Shown piece after piece: positions 24,490 through 33,944 of a stretch of 64,000 nt of DNA. Every line of letters starts with the position of its first letter. The stretch's first letter is position 1. This DNA comes from Pelagimonas varians (GTDB lineage Bacteria > Pseudomonadota > Alphaproteobacteria > Rhodobacterales > Rhodobacteraceae): contig NZ_QKMF01000014.1 of NCBI RefSeq assembly GCF_003208435.1, forward strand, positions 1-64,000. The letters run 5' to 3'. Below the pieces are notes generated by a model. It did no database searches. It had not been told where the DNA came from and was given only the letters and a program-made list of their open reading frames with translations. Made by a program: the position numbers and the translations under genes.

Positions 24490-25002
24490 TTAGGCCGCGA
24501 CGCGTAGGCTCAGCACATCACCAACCTGCTTCGCAGCCGCAACTTCGTCGCCGCCAGCCACAGCGGCCACTTCACGGGTCAGACGTTCAAGCGCCGCTTC
24601 ATAAAGCTGACGTTCCGAATAGGATTGTTCGCGCTGATCATCGGCACGGTGCAAATCGCGGACCACTTCGGCAATCGCGATCAAATCGCCCGAATTGATC
24701 TTTTGCTCATATTCCTGAGCACGGCGCGACCACATGGCGCGCTTCACTTTGGCCTTACCGCGCAGAGTTTTCATCGCCGCGTCGATGACGTCGGGCGAAC
24801 TGAGCGAACGCATACCAATTTCCGTGGCTTTGTGAGTGGGCACCCGCAAAGTCATCTTGTCCTTTTCGAAAGAGATCACGAAAAGCTCCAGCACAATGCC
24901 GGCAATTTCCTGTTCTTCGATATTAACGATCTGGCCCACACCATGTGCAGGATAGACAACATATTCATCTGGACGGAAATCTGGTTTCTTCGCTTTGGTC
25001 AT
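24490..25002 (-). CDS. carD: CarD-family transcriptional regulator
   Basis: 170 residues. The N-terminal RNA-polymerase-interacting (RID/Tudor-like) domain starts EYVVYPAHGVGQIVNIEEQ (about residues 13-31); the C-terminal helical DNA-binding domain includes RAMWSRRAQEYEQKINSGD. CarD proteins bind the RNA polymerase beta subunit at promoters and stabilise open complexes; in Rhodobacter they affect many promoters, including rRNA. Single gene, own promoter. Confidence 0.94.
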   Translation of the reverse strand: MTKAKKPDFRPDEYVVYPAHGVGQIVNIEEQEIAGIVLELFVISFEKDKMTLRVPTHKATEIGMRSLSSPDVIDAAMKTLRGKAKVKRAMWSRRAQEYEQKINSGDLIAIAEVVRDLHRADDQREQSYSERQLYEAALERLTREVAAVAGGDEVAAAKQVGDVLSLRVAA

Positions 25003-25162
25003 TTAAGTCTCATTCCTTGCAAGCCAATTCCAGTGGGCGACAAAAAAACAGGCGGAGGCCAACTTGGCTCCCGACCATCTGATTAGACGATAGCGGCGCG
25101 CTGAGGTGTCGCGCCGAAATTCCCATAACGAAATGACGTATTGTGAACCCATAGTGTAACAC

Positions 25163-25205
25163 AAAAAAGCGCCCTTTCCCATAGGCTGTGGAAAAGGCGC
25201 TTTTA
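25163..25205 (-). terminator. Rho-independent terminator after fdxA
   Basis: In minus-strand sense AAAAGCGCCTTTTCCACA pairs with TGGGAAAGGGCGCTTTT and is followed by further T. It is placed 65 bp beyond the ferredoxin stop. Confidence 0.85.
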
Positions 25206-25269
25206 ACAATATCTTTCAATGCTCTAGGGCCGAACCCTCGAAGCCATGATATTGACAAAACTGATTCGT

Positions 25270-25608
25270 TTAGCTGCCTTCGCCCGGCGCTTCCGAGAAG
25301 TATTTAGTCAATTTGTCAGCCTCACCGTCTTTGGCTTCGTAGTCCGGCAACGGATCTTTTTTCTCGATGATTACGGGCCAAGCTTCGGAATATTTACGGT
25401 TGAATTCAACCCATTTTTCCATGTCTGGCTCTGTGTCCGGACGGATCGCATCCGCCGGGCATTCCGGTTCACAAACCCCGCAGTCGATGCACTCATCGGG
25501 GTGGATCACCAGCATATTTTCCCCCTCGTAGAAGCAATCTACAGGGCACACCTCGACGCAGTCGGTGTATTTGCAGGCGATGCAATTGTCGATCACCACG
25601 TAGGTCAT
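25270..25608 (-). CDS. fdxA: Seven-iron ferredoxin (FdxA type)
   Basis: 112 residues with two cluster motifs. The first is [18 protein letters not shown] (residues 9-26), giving a 3Fe-4S and part of a 4Fe-4S site; the second is [12 protein letters not shown] (about 40-51), a full 4Fe-4S CxxCxxCxxxCP. The C-terminal extension ([15 protein letters not shown]) is typical of the FdxA family in proteobacteria. It is a cytosolic electron carrier; the partner is unknown. AAGGA precedes the ATG. Confidence 0.94.
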   Translation of the reverse strand: MTYVVIDNCIACKYTDCVEVCPVDCFYEGENMLVIHPDECIDCGVCEPECPADAIRPDTEPDMEKWVEFNRKYSEAWPVIIEKKDPLPDYEAKDGEADKLTKYFSEAPGEGS

Positions 25609-25659
25609 GAATCTCGATCCTTCAAAAAGCTTGACGCGTGACTAGACCACGACGCGCCA

Positions 25660-26040
25660 TCATTCAAGCACATCCCTGCGCAACTGTTCCAGAGCCCGAC
25701 GATCACGTTTGCTTGGTCGCCCACCTCCATCAAATTTGGGGGCGCTTGGCGGTCGTTCGCGGGGCTGAGGTGGGGCAAGGTCTTCGTACAGCGTCTGTGC
25801 TTCTACCGCAGGGCCGCGGCGTGTGCCCAAGGCCAGCACTTTGATAACACGAACATCGTCTTCTTTGGAAAAGGTCAGCACGTCGCCTGTGCTGACCCCA
25901 TAGGCCGGCTTCGAAACCGGCATACTGTTGACGCGGCAATGTCCCCCGGAAACGAGCTTGGCGGACAGGCTGCGTGTCTTGAAAAACCGCGCCTGCCACA
26001 ACCATTTGTCGATTCGGATTCGTTCTGGCGTCTCAGCCAC
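25660..26040 (-). CDS. S4-domain RNA-binding protein (Hsp15-like)
   Basis: 126 residues. The S4 fold spans about residues 9-65 (RIDKWLWQARFFKTRSLSAK is the hallmark start) and is followed by a basic, Arg/Pro-rich tail. Relatives such as Hsp15 (HslR) bind free 50S subunits with nascent chain after heat stress. The ATG lies directly after the stop of the Suv3-like helicase gene (26041), so both are translated from one RNA. Confidence 0.9.
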   Translation of the reverse strand: MAETPERIRIDKWLWQARFFKTRSLSAKLVSGGHCRVNSMPVSKPAYGVSTGDVLTFSKEDDVRVIKVLALGTRRGPAVEAQTLYEDLAPPQPRERPPSAPKFDGGGRPSKRDRRALEQLRRDVLE

Positions 26041-28881
26041 TTAGGTCTTGTCCTTCAACCCCATCAGCGCTGCTGCAAAGGGATTATCGGGATCAATCGG
26101 CTTTTCACGCTTGGGAGGGCGCGCCTGGAAGGTTTTTGCGCCGCGATCACCGCCCGGTTTCGGGCCGCCCTTACCGCGGGGTTTACCTTTGCCGCCGCGA
26201 GGACGATCACCGCGCTCGTTGCGGTTTTCGCCGCCACCGTCACGCGCGTTGCGCTGCGGTTTCCCGCCGCCGCCACGACGCTGACCACCGCGGTTTCCGC
26301 CCCAAGTAAAGGTATAGAAAACCTCAACTTCTGGCTCTGGAGCCGCGGATTCAGCCGGTGCCTCGGATGTTTCAGCTTCACCTTCTGCGACCAATGTCTC
26401 AGCCGGAGTTTCCGCCGTTGTCTCCGATTCAGACGGCGTTTCGGCCTCTGAGGTGGAGTCGGCGGGGGCCACTTCGGCTGCGGCTTCGACGACTGCAGAT
26501 GGCTTGACCTTAGGGCGCTCACCTTTTTCGGCTTTATAGCCCAAACCGCCCATAAGGTCGGCGAACTGTTCCAGCGTCATGCCAGTGATCGACAACATGT
26601 CGGCCTTGCCTTCAAATCCGGCACGGCTGTCTTCGGTGCGCAGCATATCCGCAAGACGTTCCAGCATATCAATGCGGATCGCACGGGTGCCTGCCTTGCG
26701 GTAACCTGCCAATGAATAGTGGCGAGCAGGCACGGCTTCGACGTTTGGTACGGTCACAAGGCCCGGAGGCGGTGCTTCAGGGAATTCTTGCAGATCGTTT
26801 GCGAGGCTCCATAGAACCAAACGCAGGCGGGTCGGCGCAGGTTTCAAAAGCAACGGCATAAAGATCGTATACTGACCAAAGCGAACCCCATGCTTGCGCA
26901 GGGCCCCGCGTGAATCCTGGTCCAGCGCTTTTACGTCGTCGGCCACGTCAGACCGCTGCACGATACCCATCGATTCGACCAATTGGAACGCGAATCCGCG
27001 TGACAATCCTGTCAGCGCCTCGTCGTCCCGCATTTTGATCAGCGGCTCGAACTGAGCGGCGATCTTGCGATCCATGAAATGCTGCAAACGGCGTTCTACC
27101 TTTTGCGCCACATCGGCACCGGCCTCATCGTCTACAAAGACAACAACGCGCGGCTTCAGGGGATCATCCCCTTTGGCCAGCTTGCCCACTGCCTGATCGC
27201 CCCACATAAGGCCACCCTGCTCGGTGAAATCAATTTCACTGTCTGGTGCATTGTAGAACCGGTCCGCCCGCAGGTGGAAATGCGGAGTCAAAGCCTGAAG
27301 CGACGCCTGTCGCAGCGTTTTGGCTTCTTGCCCAGTTGCATCCTTATCCTGACGGAACCGGAAACCCTCAAGTCGCCCGACGAATTCGCCTTCGACGGTG
27401 ACTTCACCTTGATCGTTTACTTCGGCCAAAAGGGCCTCCTTCTGTTTCAACCGGCGCAGCAATACACTTGTGCGCCGATCAACAAATCTTTGCGTCAGGC
27501 GCGTGTGTAGCGCATCTGACAGGCTGTCTTCAACTGTGCGCGTTGCGTCGCGCCAATAGTCTTGGTCTTTTACCCAGCCATTTCGCTGAGCGACATATGT
27601 CCAGGTGCGAATATACGCCAGACGTTTCGATAATGTGTCAATATCGCCATCTGTTCGGTCAATACGATTGACCTGTCTGGCAAGAAAATCGTCCGGAACG
27701 TGGCCTTTTTCATGCAAATGCTGGAAAATCACCTGCAAAAGCCCCGCATGTTCGTTCGGCGAGATCCCCCGAAAGTCCGGTATCCGACAGACATTCCACA
27801 ACAACTGCACAGATTGCCCATCCGAGGCCCGTGCGCGGATTTCCGCCTCCGACGCCAGATTTCGGAGCGCACGCAGGTCATCTGCCTCGCGAGCTTTTAG
27901 AAAAAGCGCGTCATTTGGGGCCATATCAAGGCTGCGTTCCAAGGCATCAATCGACCCGAACTGTAGTTTTGAGTTGCGCCAGTTCAGTTTTTTCAGCGGA
28001 GTAAACTGGTGGTTACAGATCGCTTCGGCCCAGTCATCCGGGATTTGGCCCGCGTCGCCAGTGACACCAAAAGTGCCATCCGACATGCCGCGCCCTGCCC
28101 GTCCGGCAATTTGCGCCAGCTCATTGGGTTGCAGCGGTCGCATGCGGTGCCCGTCGTATTTGGTCAGCGACGAAAACGCCACGTGGTCAATATCAAGGTT
28201 CAGCCCCATGCCGATGGCATCTGTGGCCACCAGATAATCCACCTCGCGGTTTTGATACATTTCAACCTGCGCATTGCGGGTACGCGGGCTAAGCGCCCCC
28301 ATCACCACGGCTGCACCGCCTTTTTGCCGCTTGAGCAATTCCGCGATTGCGTAAACATTATCGACGGAAAAACCGACAATTGCGGTGCGTGGTTGCAACC
28401 TGCTGATTTTCTTTGACCCGGAATAGGCCAGTTGGCTCATCCGGTCACGCTGGACATATTCGGCTTCGGGAATCAATTCGCGGATCGGGCCGCGCATGGT
28501 GTCCGACCCTAAAAACAATGTCTCGTGGGTGCCGCGCATCCGCATCAAACGGTCTGTGAAAACATGTCCGCGTTCGGGATCTGCACACAGCTGGATTTCA
28601 TCCACCGCGACAAAATCCGCCCCCATCCCTTCAGGCATCGCTTCGACCGTGCAGATCCAGTACTTCGCACGCGGCGGCACGATGCGTTCTTCTCCGGTGA
28701 CCAGCGCCACCACAGACGGGCCGCGCAAATCTACCACGCGATCATAGACTTCGCGCGCAAGCAAACGCAGCGGCAATCCGATCAAACCTGATCGATAGCT
28801 GAGCATCCGTTCGATTGCGTAGGTGGTTTTGCCGGTGTTCGTCGGGCCCAGAACGGCCGCGATCCGTGCATTCATGTCCAT
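26041..28881 (-). CDS. Suv3-like DEAD/H-box RNA helicase
   Basis: 946 residues. Walker A GPTNTGKTT (about 12-20), Walker B as DEIQ (VAVDEIQLCAD, about 93), motif III-like LFLGSDTM, and helicase C-terminal motifs ATDAIGMGLNLDI and QIAGRAGRG match the SUV3 family, the RNA helicase of mitochondrial degradosomes, of which alphaproteobacterial proteins are the bacterial relatives. The part about 800-930 is acidic (Ser/Glu/Thr-rich), then Gly/Arg-rich (GGNRGGQRRGGGG), likely an RNA-binding tail. Directly upstream of the S4-domain gene in one operon, suggesting an RNA-related task. Start ATG 28881; ATG 28875 also possible. Confidence 0.88.
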   Translation of the reverse strand: MDMNARIAAVLGPTNTGKTTYAIERMLSYRSGLIGLPLRLLAREVYDRVVDLRGPSVVALVTGEERIVPPRAKYWICTVEAMPEGMGADFVAVDEIQLCADPERGHVFTDRLMRMRGTHETLFLGSDTMRGPIRELIPEAEYVQRDRMSQLAYSGSKKISRLQPRTAIVGFSVDNVYAIAELLKRQKGGAAVVMGALSPRTRNAQVEMYQNREVDYLVATDAIGMGLNLDIDHVAFSSLTKYDGHRMRPLQPNELAQIAGRAGRGMSDGTFGVTGDAGQIPDDWAEAICNHQFTPLKKLNWRNSKLQFGSIDALERSLDMAPNDALFLKAREADDLRALRNLASEAEIRARASDGQSVQLLWNVCRIPDFRGISPNEHAGLLQVIFQHLHEKGHVPDDFLARQVNRIDRTDGDIDTLSKRLAYIRTWTYVAQRNGWVKDQDYWRDATRTVEDSLSDALHTRLTQRFVDRRTSVLLRRLKQKEALLAEVNDQGEVTVEGEFVGRLEGFRFRQDKDATGQEAKTLRQASLQALTPHFHLRADRFYNAPDSEIDFTEQGGLMWGDQAVGKLAKGDDPLKPRVVVFVDDEAGADVAQKVERRLQHFMDRKIAAQFEPLIKMRDDEALTGLSRGFAFQLVESMGIVQRSDVADDVKALDQDSRGALRKHGVRFGQYTIFMPLLLKPAPTRLRLVLWSLANDLQEFPEAPPPGLVTVPNVEAVPARHYSLAGYRKAGTRAIRIDMLERLADMLRTEDSRAGFEGKADMLSITGMTLEQFADLMGGLGYKAEKGERPKVKPSAVVEAAAEVAPADSTSEAETPSESETTAETPAETLVAEGEAETSEAPAESAAPEPEVEVFYTFTWGGNRGGQRRGGGGKPQRNARDGGGENRNERGDRPRGGKGKPRGKGGPKPGGDRGAKTFQARPPKREKPIDPDNPFAAALMGLKDKT

Positions 28882-28897
28882 AGGGACGCCTTTATTA

Positions 28898-29449
28898 TCA
28901 GAGCTCTACGCCCTTAACTTCACGTTCCAGCCGCGCCATTGCGCTTATTACATCAGCATCATGTGGTCGCAGTTCAAGTACACGGGCATAGGCGTCATAG
29001 GCAAGGGCAGCTTTGCCCAGCTGTTCGTGAATTGCGCCGACACCGCGCAGCGCACCGAAATGATCCGGATTAATCGCCAGTGTCCGCTCCAATGCATCCA
29101 TAGCGACGCCAAATTGGTTGGCTTGGTAATAGGCCATGGCCAAACCCTGCCAGCCTTGGGCGAAATCGGGGGCATGATCCGTCAAAGCGCGAAAATGCTC
29201 GATCGCGGCCTCGGTTTTTCCAACCTCGAGCGCATCTTCACCTCGTTTCAGCAAAAGATCCATAGCCGCGGAGCCGGATTTCGACCATTCTCCAACGACT
29301 TGCGTCTCCAAACGGTGCGCGGCAGCAGCGTCTTGCGCTTGGGCAAGTTCGTCTAAAAGTTTTTCCGCGCGACTTCCCGCCCATAAACCGGAAGGTAGGG
29401 AAATCATTACTACGGTGCAAAGTGCCGTGAGGGTAGATTTGAAAAGCAT
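28898..29449 (-). CDS. Periplasmic TPR protein
   Basis: 183 residues with a signal peptide (ends about SLPSGLWAGS). The rest contains about three tetratricopeptide repeats (for example AQGWQGLAMAYYQANQFGVAMDALERTL), which serve protein-protein contacts. Partner unknown. It ends 16 bp before the helicase start on the same strand, so it may lead that operon. It is divergent from the SCP2-domain gene. Confidence 0.82.
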   Translation of the reverse strand: MLFKSTLTALCTVVMISLPSGLWAGSRAEKLLDELAQAQDAAAAHRLETQVVGEWSKSGSAAMDLLLKRGEDALEVGKTEAAIEHFRALTDHAPDFAQGWQGLAMAYYQANQFGVAMDALERTLAINPDHFGALRGVGAIHEQLGKAALAYDAYARVLELRPHDADVISAMARLEREVKGVEL

Positions 29450-29534
29450 GATAACCCGTGTTCATAACTCTACCTGAGTTTAGCGCTGGTGCGCAAGATT
29501 TCCAGAGCGACTTGGATGTAGAAGAGGAAAATAA

Positions 29535-29825
29535 ATGAGCGACACTATTGATGCTGCTGTAGCAGCCCTGTCTGACAAGCTTGGCGGCGACGGTTTTGAT
29601 GCCACTGCAAAATTTGTTGTGGCCGACAAAGGCAGCTTGATCATCGATGAAAACGGCGTGCGCGCCGGCGATGACGACGCCGATGTCACCTTGACGGCAG
29701 ATGCGGATACCTTCGAACAAATCTTGAGCGGAGAAATGAATCCAACCGGCGCATTTATGTCCGGCAAACTGACAATTGACGGCGATATGTCAGCTGCCAT
29801 GCGTTTGGCAGCGGTGCTCGCCTAA
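29535..29825 (+). CDS. SCP2 sterol-binding-domain protein
   Basis: 96 residues making up a single SCP2 lipid-binding domain (GSLIIDENGVRAGDDDADVTLTAD, then GEMNPTGAFMSGKLTIDGD). Such small bacterial proteins are thought to bind fatty acyl or hydrophobic ligands in the cytosol. GAGGAA precedes the ATG. The stop overlaps the start of the following hydrolase (TAATG), suggesting the two act on the same lipid-like substrate. Confidence 0.92.
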   Translation: MSDTIDAAVAALSDKLGGDGFDATAKFVVADKGSLIIDENGVRAGDDDADVTLTADADTFEQILSGEMNPTGAFMSGKLTIDGDMSAAMRLAAVLA

Positions 29826-30787
29826 TGAGTTTGTCCCCCGCGCCATTTCACGCCGAATTGTCCGAAGGACCCGCTGGCAGCTCTGCCTGGTGGGTCAAAA
29901 CTGACGATGGCCTCCGTATCAGAGTGGCTCATTTCCCGGCTGAGCAGGCGCGGGGCACAGTTTTGCTGTTTCCCGGTAGAACAGAATATGTCGAAAAATA
30001 TGGCCGTACAGCTGTAGATCTAGCCGCACGCGGGTATCATGTCCTGTCCATCGACTGGCGTGGCCAAGGGCTGGCAGACAGGATGCTGGACGAACCTATG
30101 GCTGGCCATGTGCATGTCTTTCAGGACTACCAGCAAGACGTTGCCGCCATGCTGACCTGCATAGACGAGCTTGAATTGCCACAACCTTTGCATCTGATTG
30201 GCCATTCCATGGGCGGGTGCATTGGATTGCACGCTGTTATGGATGGGCTGCCGGTTGAATCATGTGTCTTTAGTGGCCCGATGTGGGGCATTCGGATTTC
30301 CGACAGCCTGCGACCCGCCGCTTGGGCCCTGTCCTGGGGCGGCAAGCAAATAGGCCTTGGTCATCATTTTGCACCCGGCACCAAACCCAAAAGCTATATC
30401 TTGTCTTCCGAATTTGAAGGAAACTTGCTGACCCGCGATCAAGAAATGTGGGATTATATGCGCCGTCAGGTTTTGAAGGTGCCGGAATTACAACTAGGGG
30501 GCCCATCGCTCAACTGGTTACACGAAGCATTGGTCGAAACCCGAGATCTGGCCCGTAGGGCGTCTCCGAACCTGCCCTGCCTCACGTTTATGGGCACCAA
30601 TGAACGGATTGTTGATCAGGCCCGTGTCATATCACGGATGCAGCACTGGCCCGGCGGCGAATTGGTACAGGTCCCCGGCGGCGAACATGAACTTTTGATG
30701 GACGATGTGACAACCCGCAGCGGAGTCACCAATCAAATCTGCGCCTTTTTTGATCAAGCAGGCTCGGCCTTTGCCATGCGGGCCTAA
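29825..30787 (+). CDS. Alpha/beta hydrolase, lysophospholipase/monoacylglycerol lipase-like
   Basis: 320 residues. Nucleophile elbow GHSMGG (about residue 121-126), an early LLFPGRTEYVEKYG and DWRGQG (about 75-80) match Hydrolase_4/PldB-type lipases; the C-terminal GGEHELLMD carries the likely catalytic His. It probably cleaves acyl esters of lysolipids or monoglycerides. Translationally coupled to the SCP2 protein (one-base overlap). Confidence 0.87.
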   Translation: MSLSPAPFHAELSEGPAGSSAWWVKTDDGLRIRVAHFPAEQARGTVLLFPGRTEYVEKYGRTAVDLAARGYHVLSIDWRGQGLADRMLDEPMAGHVHVFQDYQQDVAAMLTCIDELELPQPLHLIGHSMGGCIGLHAVMDGLPVESCVFSGPMWGIRISDSLRPAAWALSWGGKQIGLGHHFAPGTKPKSYILSSEFEGNLLTRDQEMWDYMRRQVLKVPELQLGGPSLNWLHEALVETRDLARRASPNLPCLTFMGTNERIVDQARVISRMQHWPGGELVQVPGGEHELLMDDVTTRSGVTNQICAFFDQAGSAFAMRA

Positions 30788-30926
30788 GAAACGTCCCGCC
30801 TCCCAAACCTGAGAGACCGCTGTTTCGTGTGGAATTCCGGACTTTCCACAGGATAAATCGCTCCCCCCCTTGAACCTTGCGCCATGGCACGATTACCTCT
30901 GGCGCAAGTCACCAAGGAGAGACGCG

Positions 30927-32741
30927 ATGCAGATCAAGCCGCTATATGATATCAATGCCTCACACGGAGGTGAGGCGCTTGGTCCTTTGCCGGAATGGGA
31001 TCTTAGCGATCTTTATACGGCCGATGACGCCCCGGAGCTGAAACGCGATCTGGACTGGCTCGAATCAGCCTGCCTGAAATTCGCGGATGATTACGAGGGT
31101 AAACTGGCCACCTTGGATGCCAAAGGCATGCTTGACGCGGTCATTCGCCAAGAACGCATCGACAGTGTGGCAGGCCGGATCATGTCCTATGCCGGTCTGC
31201 GCTATTACCAGCTGACCACCGATGCGGAGCGTGCGAAATTCCTGTCTGATTGTCAGGAACGGATCACCAATTTCTCAACCCCCTTGGTGTTCTTCACGCT
31301 TGAGCTGAACCGGCTTGAGGACAACGCACTGGACGCGCTTTTTGCTGAAAACATGGATTTGGCCCGCTACAAGCCGATCTTTGACAAAATCCGCAAAATG
31401 AAGCCGCATCAGCTCAGCGACGAGTTGGAAAAATTCCTGCATGATCTTGGCGTTGTTGGCGACGCGTGGGAACGTCTGTTTGATGAAACCATCGCGGGCC
31501 TGACCTTTGACATCGAAGGCGAAGATCTCAACATCGAAGCGACGTTGAACTTCTTGACGGATCAGGACCGTAGCAAACGTGAAAACGCAGCGCGCGAACT
31601 GGCACGGGTGTTTGCAGACAATGTCAAAACCTTTGCCCGTGTTCACAACACGCAAGCCAAGGAAAAAGAAATCGTGGACCGGTGGCGCGGCATGCCAAGC
31701 GCGCAAGCCGGCCGGCATTTGGCCAATGACGTCGAACCCGAGGTTGTCGAAGCGCTTCGCAATGCCGTTGTGGCCGCCTACCCGCGCCTCAGCCATCGGT
31801 ATTATGAGCTTAAACGCAAGTGGCTTGGCCTTGATGTCATGCAGGTTTGGGATCGCAATGCCCCTTTACCAATGGAATCAGAAACCATTGTCGGCTGGGA
31901 AGACGCCCGAAAAACGGTGATGGACGCCTATACCGGATTTGATCCGCGCATGGGTGAATTGGCCGAACCCTTTTTCACAAAGGGATGGATTGATGCTGCC
32001 GTCAAACCCGGCAAGGCCCCCGGTGCCTTTGCCCACCCCACTGTCGTCGATGTGCACCCCTATGTGATGCTCAACTACCTCGGAAAACCGCGTGATGTGA
32101 TGACATTGGCGCATGAGCTGGGTCACGGAGTGCATCAGGTTCTGGCCGCCGGTCAGGGCGAAATGCTGTCTTCGACACCGCTGACCTTGGCAGAAACAGC
32201 GTCCGTCTTTGGCGAAATGCTGACCTTCCGCAAGATGCTGGACGGGGCCAAGGACCAAGCCGAGCGCAAGATCATGTTGGCCGGTAAAGTCGAAGACATG
32301 ATCAACACCGTGGTGCGGCAGATCGCGTTTTATGACTTTGAATGCAAACTGCATGACGCCCGCCGTGGAGGCGAGCTGACCCCCGATGATATCAATGCGC
32401 TCTGGATGTCCGTTCAGGCCCAAAGCCTTGGGCCTGCCTTTGAATTCATGGAAGGCTATGAAACCTTCTGGGCCTACATCCCGCATTTCGTGCATTCGCC
32501 GTTCTATGTGTATGCCTATGCCTTTGGCGATGGCTTGGTGAACGCGCTATATGCAGCCTACCAAGAACAGCCCGACGGGTTTCAGGACAAGTACTTTGAA
32601 ATGCTGCGCGCTGGCGGGTCAAAACACCATTCTGAATTGCTGGCTCCATTCGGTCTGGATGCATCCGACCCAAGCTTCTGGGACAAAGGGTTGTCGATGA
32701 TTGAAGGCTTCATCGACGAGCTGGAAGCCATGGAAGACTGA
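30927..32741 (+). CDS. pepF: M3-family oligoendopeptidase F
   Basis: 604 residues. The zinc site HExxH is seen as LAHELGHGVHQ (about residues 395-405) with the downstream Glu in TLAETASVFGEML, which marks the M3B (PepF) family. N-terminal oligopeptidase-F domain starts about residue 95. It cleaves short peptides in the cytosol. ATG 30927 follows AAGGAG at 7 bases; an in-frame upstream start at 30870 is not supported. A terminator follows immediately. Confidence 0.94.
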   Translation: MQIKPLYDINASHGGEALGPLPEWDLSDLYTADDAPELKRDLDWLESACLKFADDYEGKLATLDAKGMLDAVIRQERIDSVAGRIMSYAGLRYYQLTTDAERAKFLSDCQERITNFSTPLVFFTLELNRLEDNALDALFAENMDLARYKPIFDKIRKMKPHQLSDELEKFLHDLGVVGDAWERLFDETIAGLTFDIEGEDLNIEATLNFLTDQDRSKRENAARELARVFADNVKTFARVHNTQAKEKEIVDRWRGMPSAQAGRHLANDVEPEVVEALRNAVVAAYPRLSHRYYELKRKWLGLDVMQVWDRNAPLPMESETIVGWEDARKTVMDAYTGFDPRMGELAEPFFTKGWIDAAVKPGKAPGAFAHPTVVDVHPYVMLNYLGKPRDVMTLAHELGHGVHQVLAAGQGEMLSSTPLTLAETASVFGEMLTFRKMLDGAKDQAERKIMLAGKVEDMINTVVRQIAFYDFECKLHDARRGGELTPDDINALWMSVQAQSLGPAFEFMEGYETFWAYIPHFVHSPFYVYAYAFGDGLVNALYAAYQEQPDGFQDKYFEMLRAGGSKHHSELLAPFGLDASDPSFWDKGLSMIEGFIDELEAMED

Positions 32742-32746
32742 ATTGG

Positions 32747-32773
32747 AAAAGGCCGCGAAAGCGGCCTTTTTTC
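32747..32773 (+). terminator. Rho-independent terminator of pepF
   Basis: AAAAGGCCGC-GAAA-GCGGCCTTTT with a following TT. A compact 10-bp stem with GNRA-type loop, six bases after the stop. Confidence 0.93.
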
Positions 32774-32811
32774 CATTGCGGTCCCCCACCATGCCGCATT
32801 CCCTTGGTAGG

Positions 32812-32862
32812 GTCGAAAAAGAAAAAGACCGGCAGGGCAACACCCGACCGGCCTTTCCAAAA
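32812..32862 (-). terminator. Probable terminator of the DUF465 gene
   Basis: In minus sense GCCGG(TC)GGG pairs with CCC(TG)CCGG around an internal loop and is followed by TCTTTTTCTTTTTC. It sits just beyond the convergent DUF465 stop. Confidence 0.55.
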
Positions 32863-32875
32863 TCTCAAAGCTGTT

Positions 32876-33112
32876 TTACGCGTTGAGCATACTATAAATT
32901 TCGTCTTTGAGAGAGGACCGCTGTTTGCGCAGCTCAACCTCGGCCTGCTCACTCATTGGTTCTACGTTGGTTTCTGCACGGTGCACCTGACGATTAACAT
33001 CATGGTACTCATCAGCCAGTTTGGCAAAATGTGCGTCGGATTGCTTAAGATCGCTCATCTTTTCGACGAATTCCGGGAATTCTTCGGCCAGCTCATGCGG
33101 TGTATGGGACAT
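32876..33112 (-). CDS. DUF465 (YdcH-family) small protein
   Basis: 78 residues, nearly all helical and charged, with ELAEEFPEFVEKMSDLKQSDAHFAKLADEYHDVNRQVHR-type pattern split by the family helix-turn; the end LRKQRSSLKDEIYSML is characteristic of DUF465. Function unknown, cytosolic. ATG 33112 is preceded by AAGGAG; the frame is open further upstream but only this start fits the family length. Confidence 0.9.
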   Translation of the reverse strand: MSHTPHELAEEFPEFVEKMSDLKQSDAHFAKLADEYHDVNRQVHRAETNVEPMSEQAEVELRKQRSSLKDEIYSMLNA

Positions 33113-33212
33113 GTTTGTCTCCTTCCTGTTCGTTTCACGAAGAAGGTGACATAGCGCGGCGGTTGTCACTTTGACTCGGATCAAGCCGCGTGAATTCCTG
33201 TCTCTTTTTGTC

Positions 33213-33890
33213 TTATTTTTTCGCTGGACGCCAACCGGCGCTTCTGGCTTGGTCCGCCGTACAAAACCAGCGTTCCTTTTTGTCGGCTCGAATGGTCGTG
33301 ACATTGTACCACGCCTGCCCCGGCATATGAAAAATCCGCTCGCCAGAGCCCGAGATATTCCCCTTGATCACGCAGCCGTCCGGCGCATTGTTCAGCGACC
33401 ATTTCGCCCGTGCATCGCGGCCCTGCGCCCTGTATTCAGCAGGGTTTACCACGCCGGTCCCGTGCAATCCCCGTCCTGAAACCGCTGCGCCTTTTTCATC
33501 GAGATCATAATCCCAGCCGTATTTGCGATAGGCAAAGGCCAATCCCTGACTGACCAAAACCTGCCCCATATCCTGCCCATTGACCAAACAGCGCGCCACC
33601 ATGCGCCCATATCGGTCGGTCTCCAGCGCCTCACATTGGGCAAACTGACCTTCGAACAATTCTTGAGCGCGGGTTTTGACCCAAATGCCACAGGCCCAAA
33701 CAGGTTGCCCCGGACCGCCACAATGCTGTTTGACTTCAGGGGCATCAATCGCATGCAGCCTTATCGACTGACCATGAACCTTGATCGTATCTGCATCGAC
33801 CACATGCACCGGACCCGACAAATCGGCGCTGGCACTGTGGCCAAGAATTAGAGCTGCGATCAGAACAATACAGAAACGATTGATTAACAT
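33213..33890 (-). CDS. Secreted thermonuclease-family (SNase) protein
   Basis: 225 residues with a signal peptide (ends about GHSASA). An SNase domain follows (about 27-140) with HVVDADTIKV, RLHAIDAPE and DRYGRMVARC, the calcium and phosphate-binding signatures of staphylococcal nuclease. Conserved Cys residues and a C-terminal domain (GERIFHMPGQAWYNVTTI) extend it, as in many roseobacter homologues. Predicted periplasmic nuclease. Confidence 0.88.
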   Translation of the reverse strand: MLINRFCIVLIAALILGHSASADLSGPVHVVDADTIKVHGQSIRLHAIDAPEVKQHCGGPGQPVWACGIWVKTRAQELFEGQFAQCEALETDRYGRMVARCLVNGQDMGQVLVSQGLAFAYRKYGWDYDLDEKGAAVSGRGLHGTGVVNPAEYRAQGRDARAKWSLNNAPDGCVIKGNISGSGERIFHMPGQAWYNVTTIRADKKERWFCTADQARSAGWRPAKK

Positions 33891-33944
33891 TTGGTTAATA
33901 TCGGGATGCCAGCCCCCAATATCAACCGATTCTGATCACCTTCG

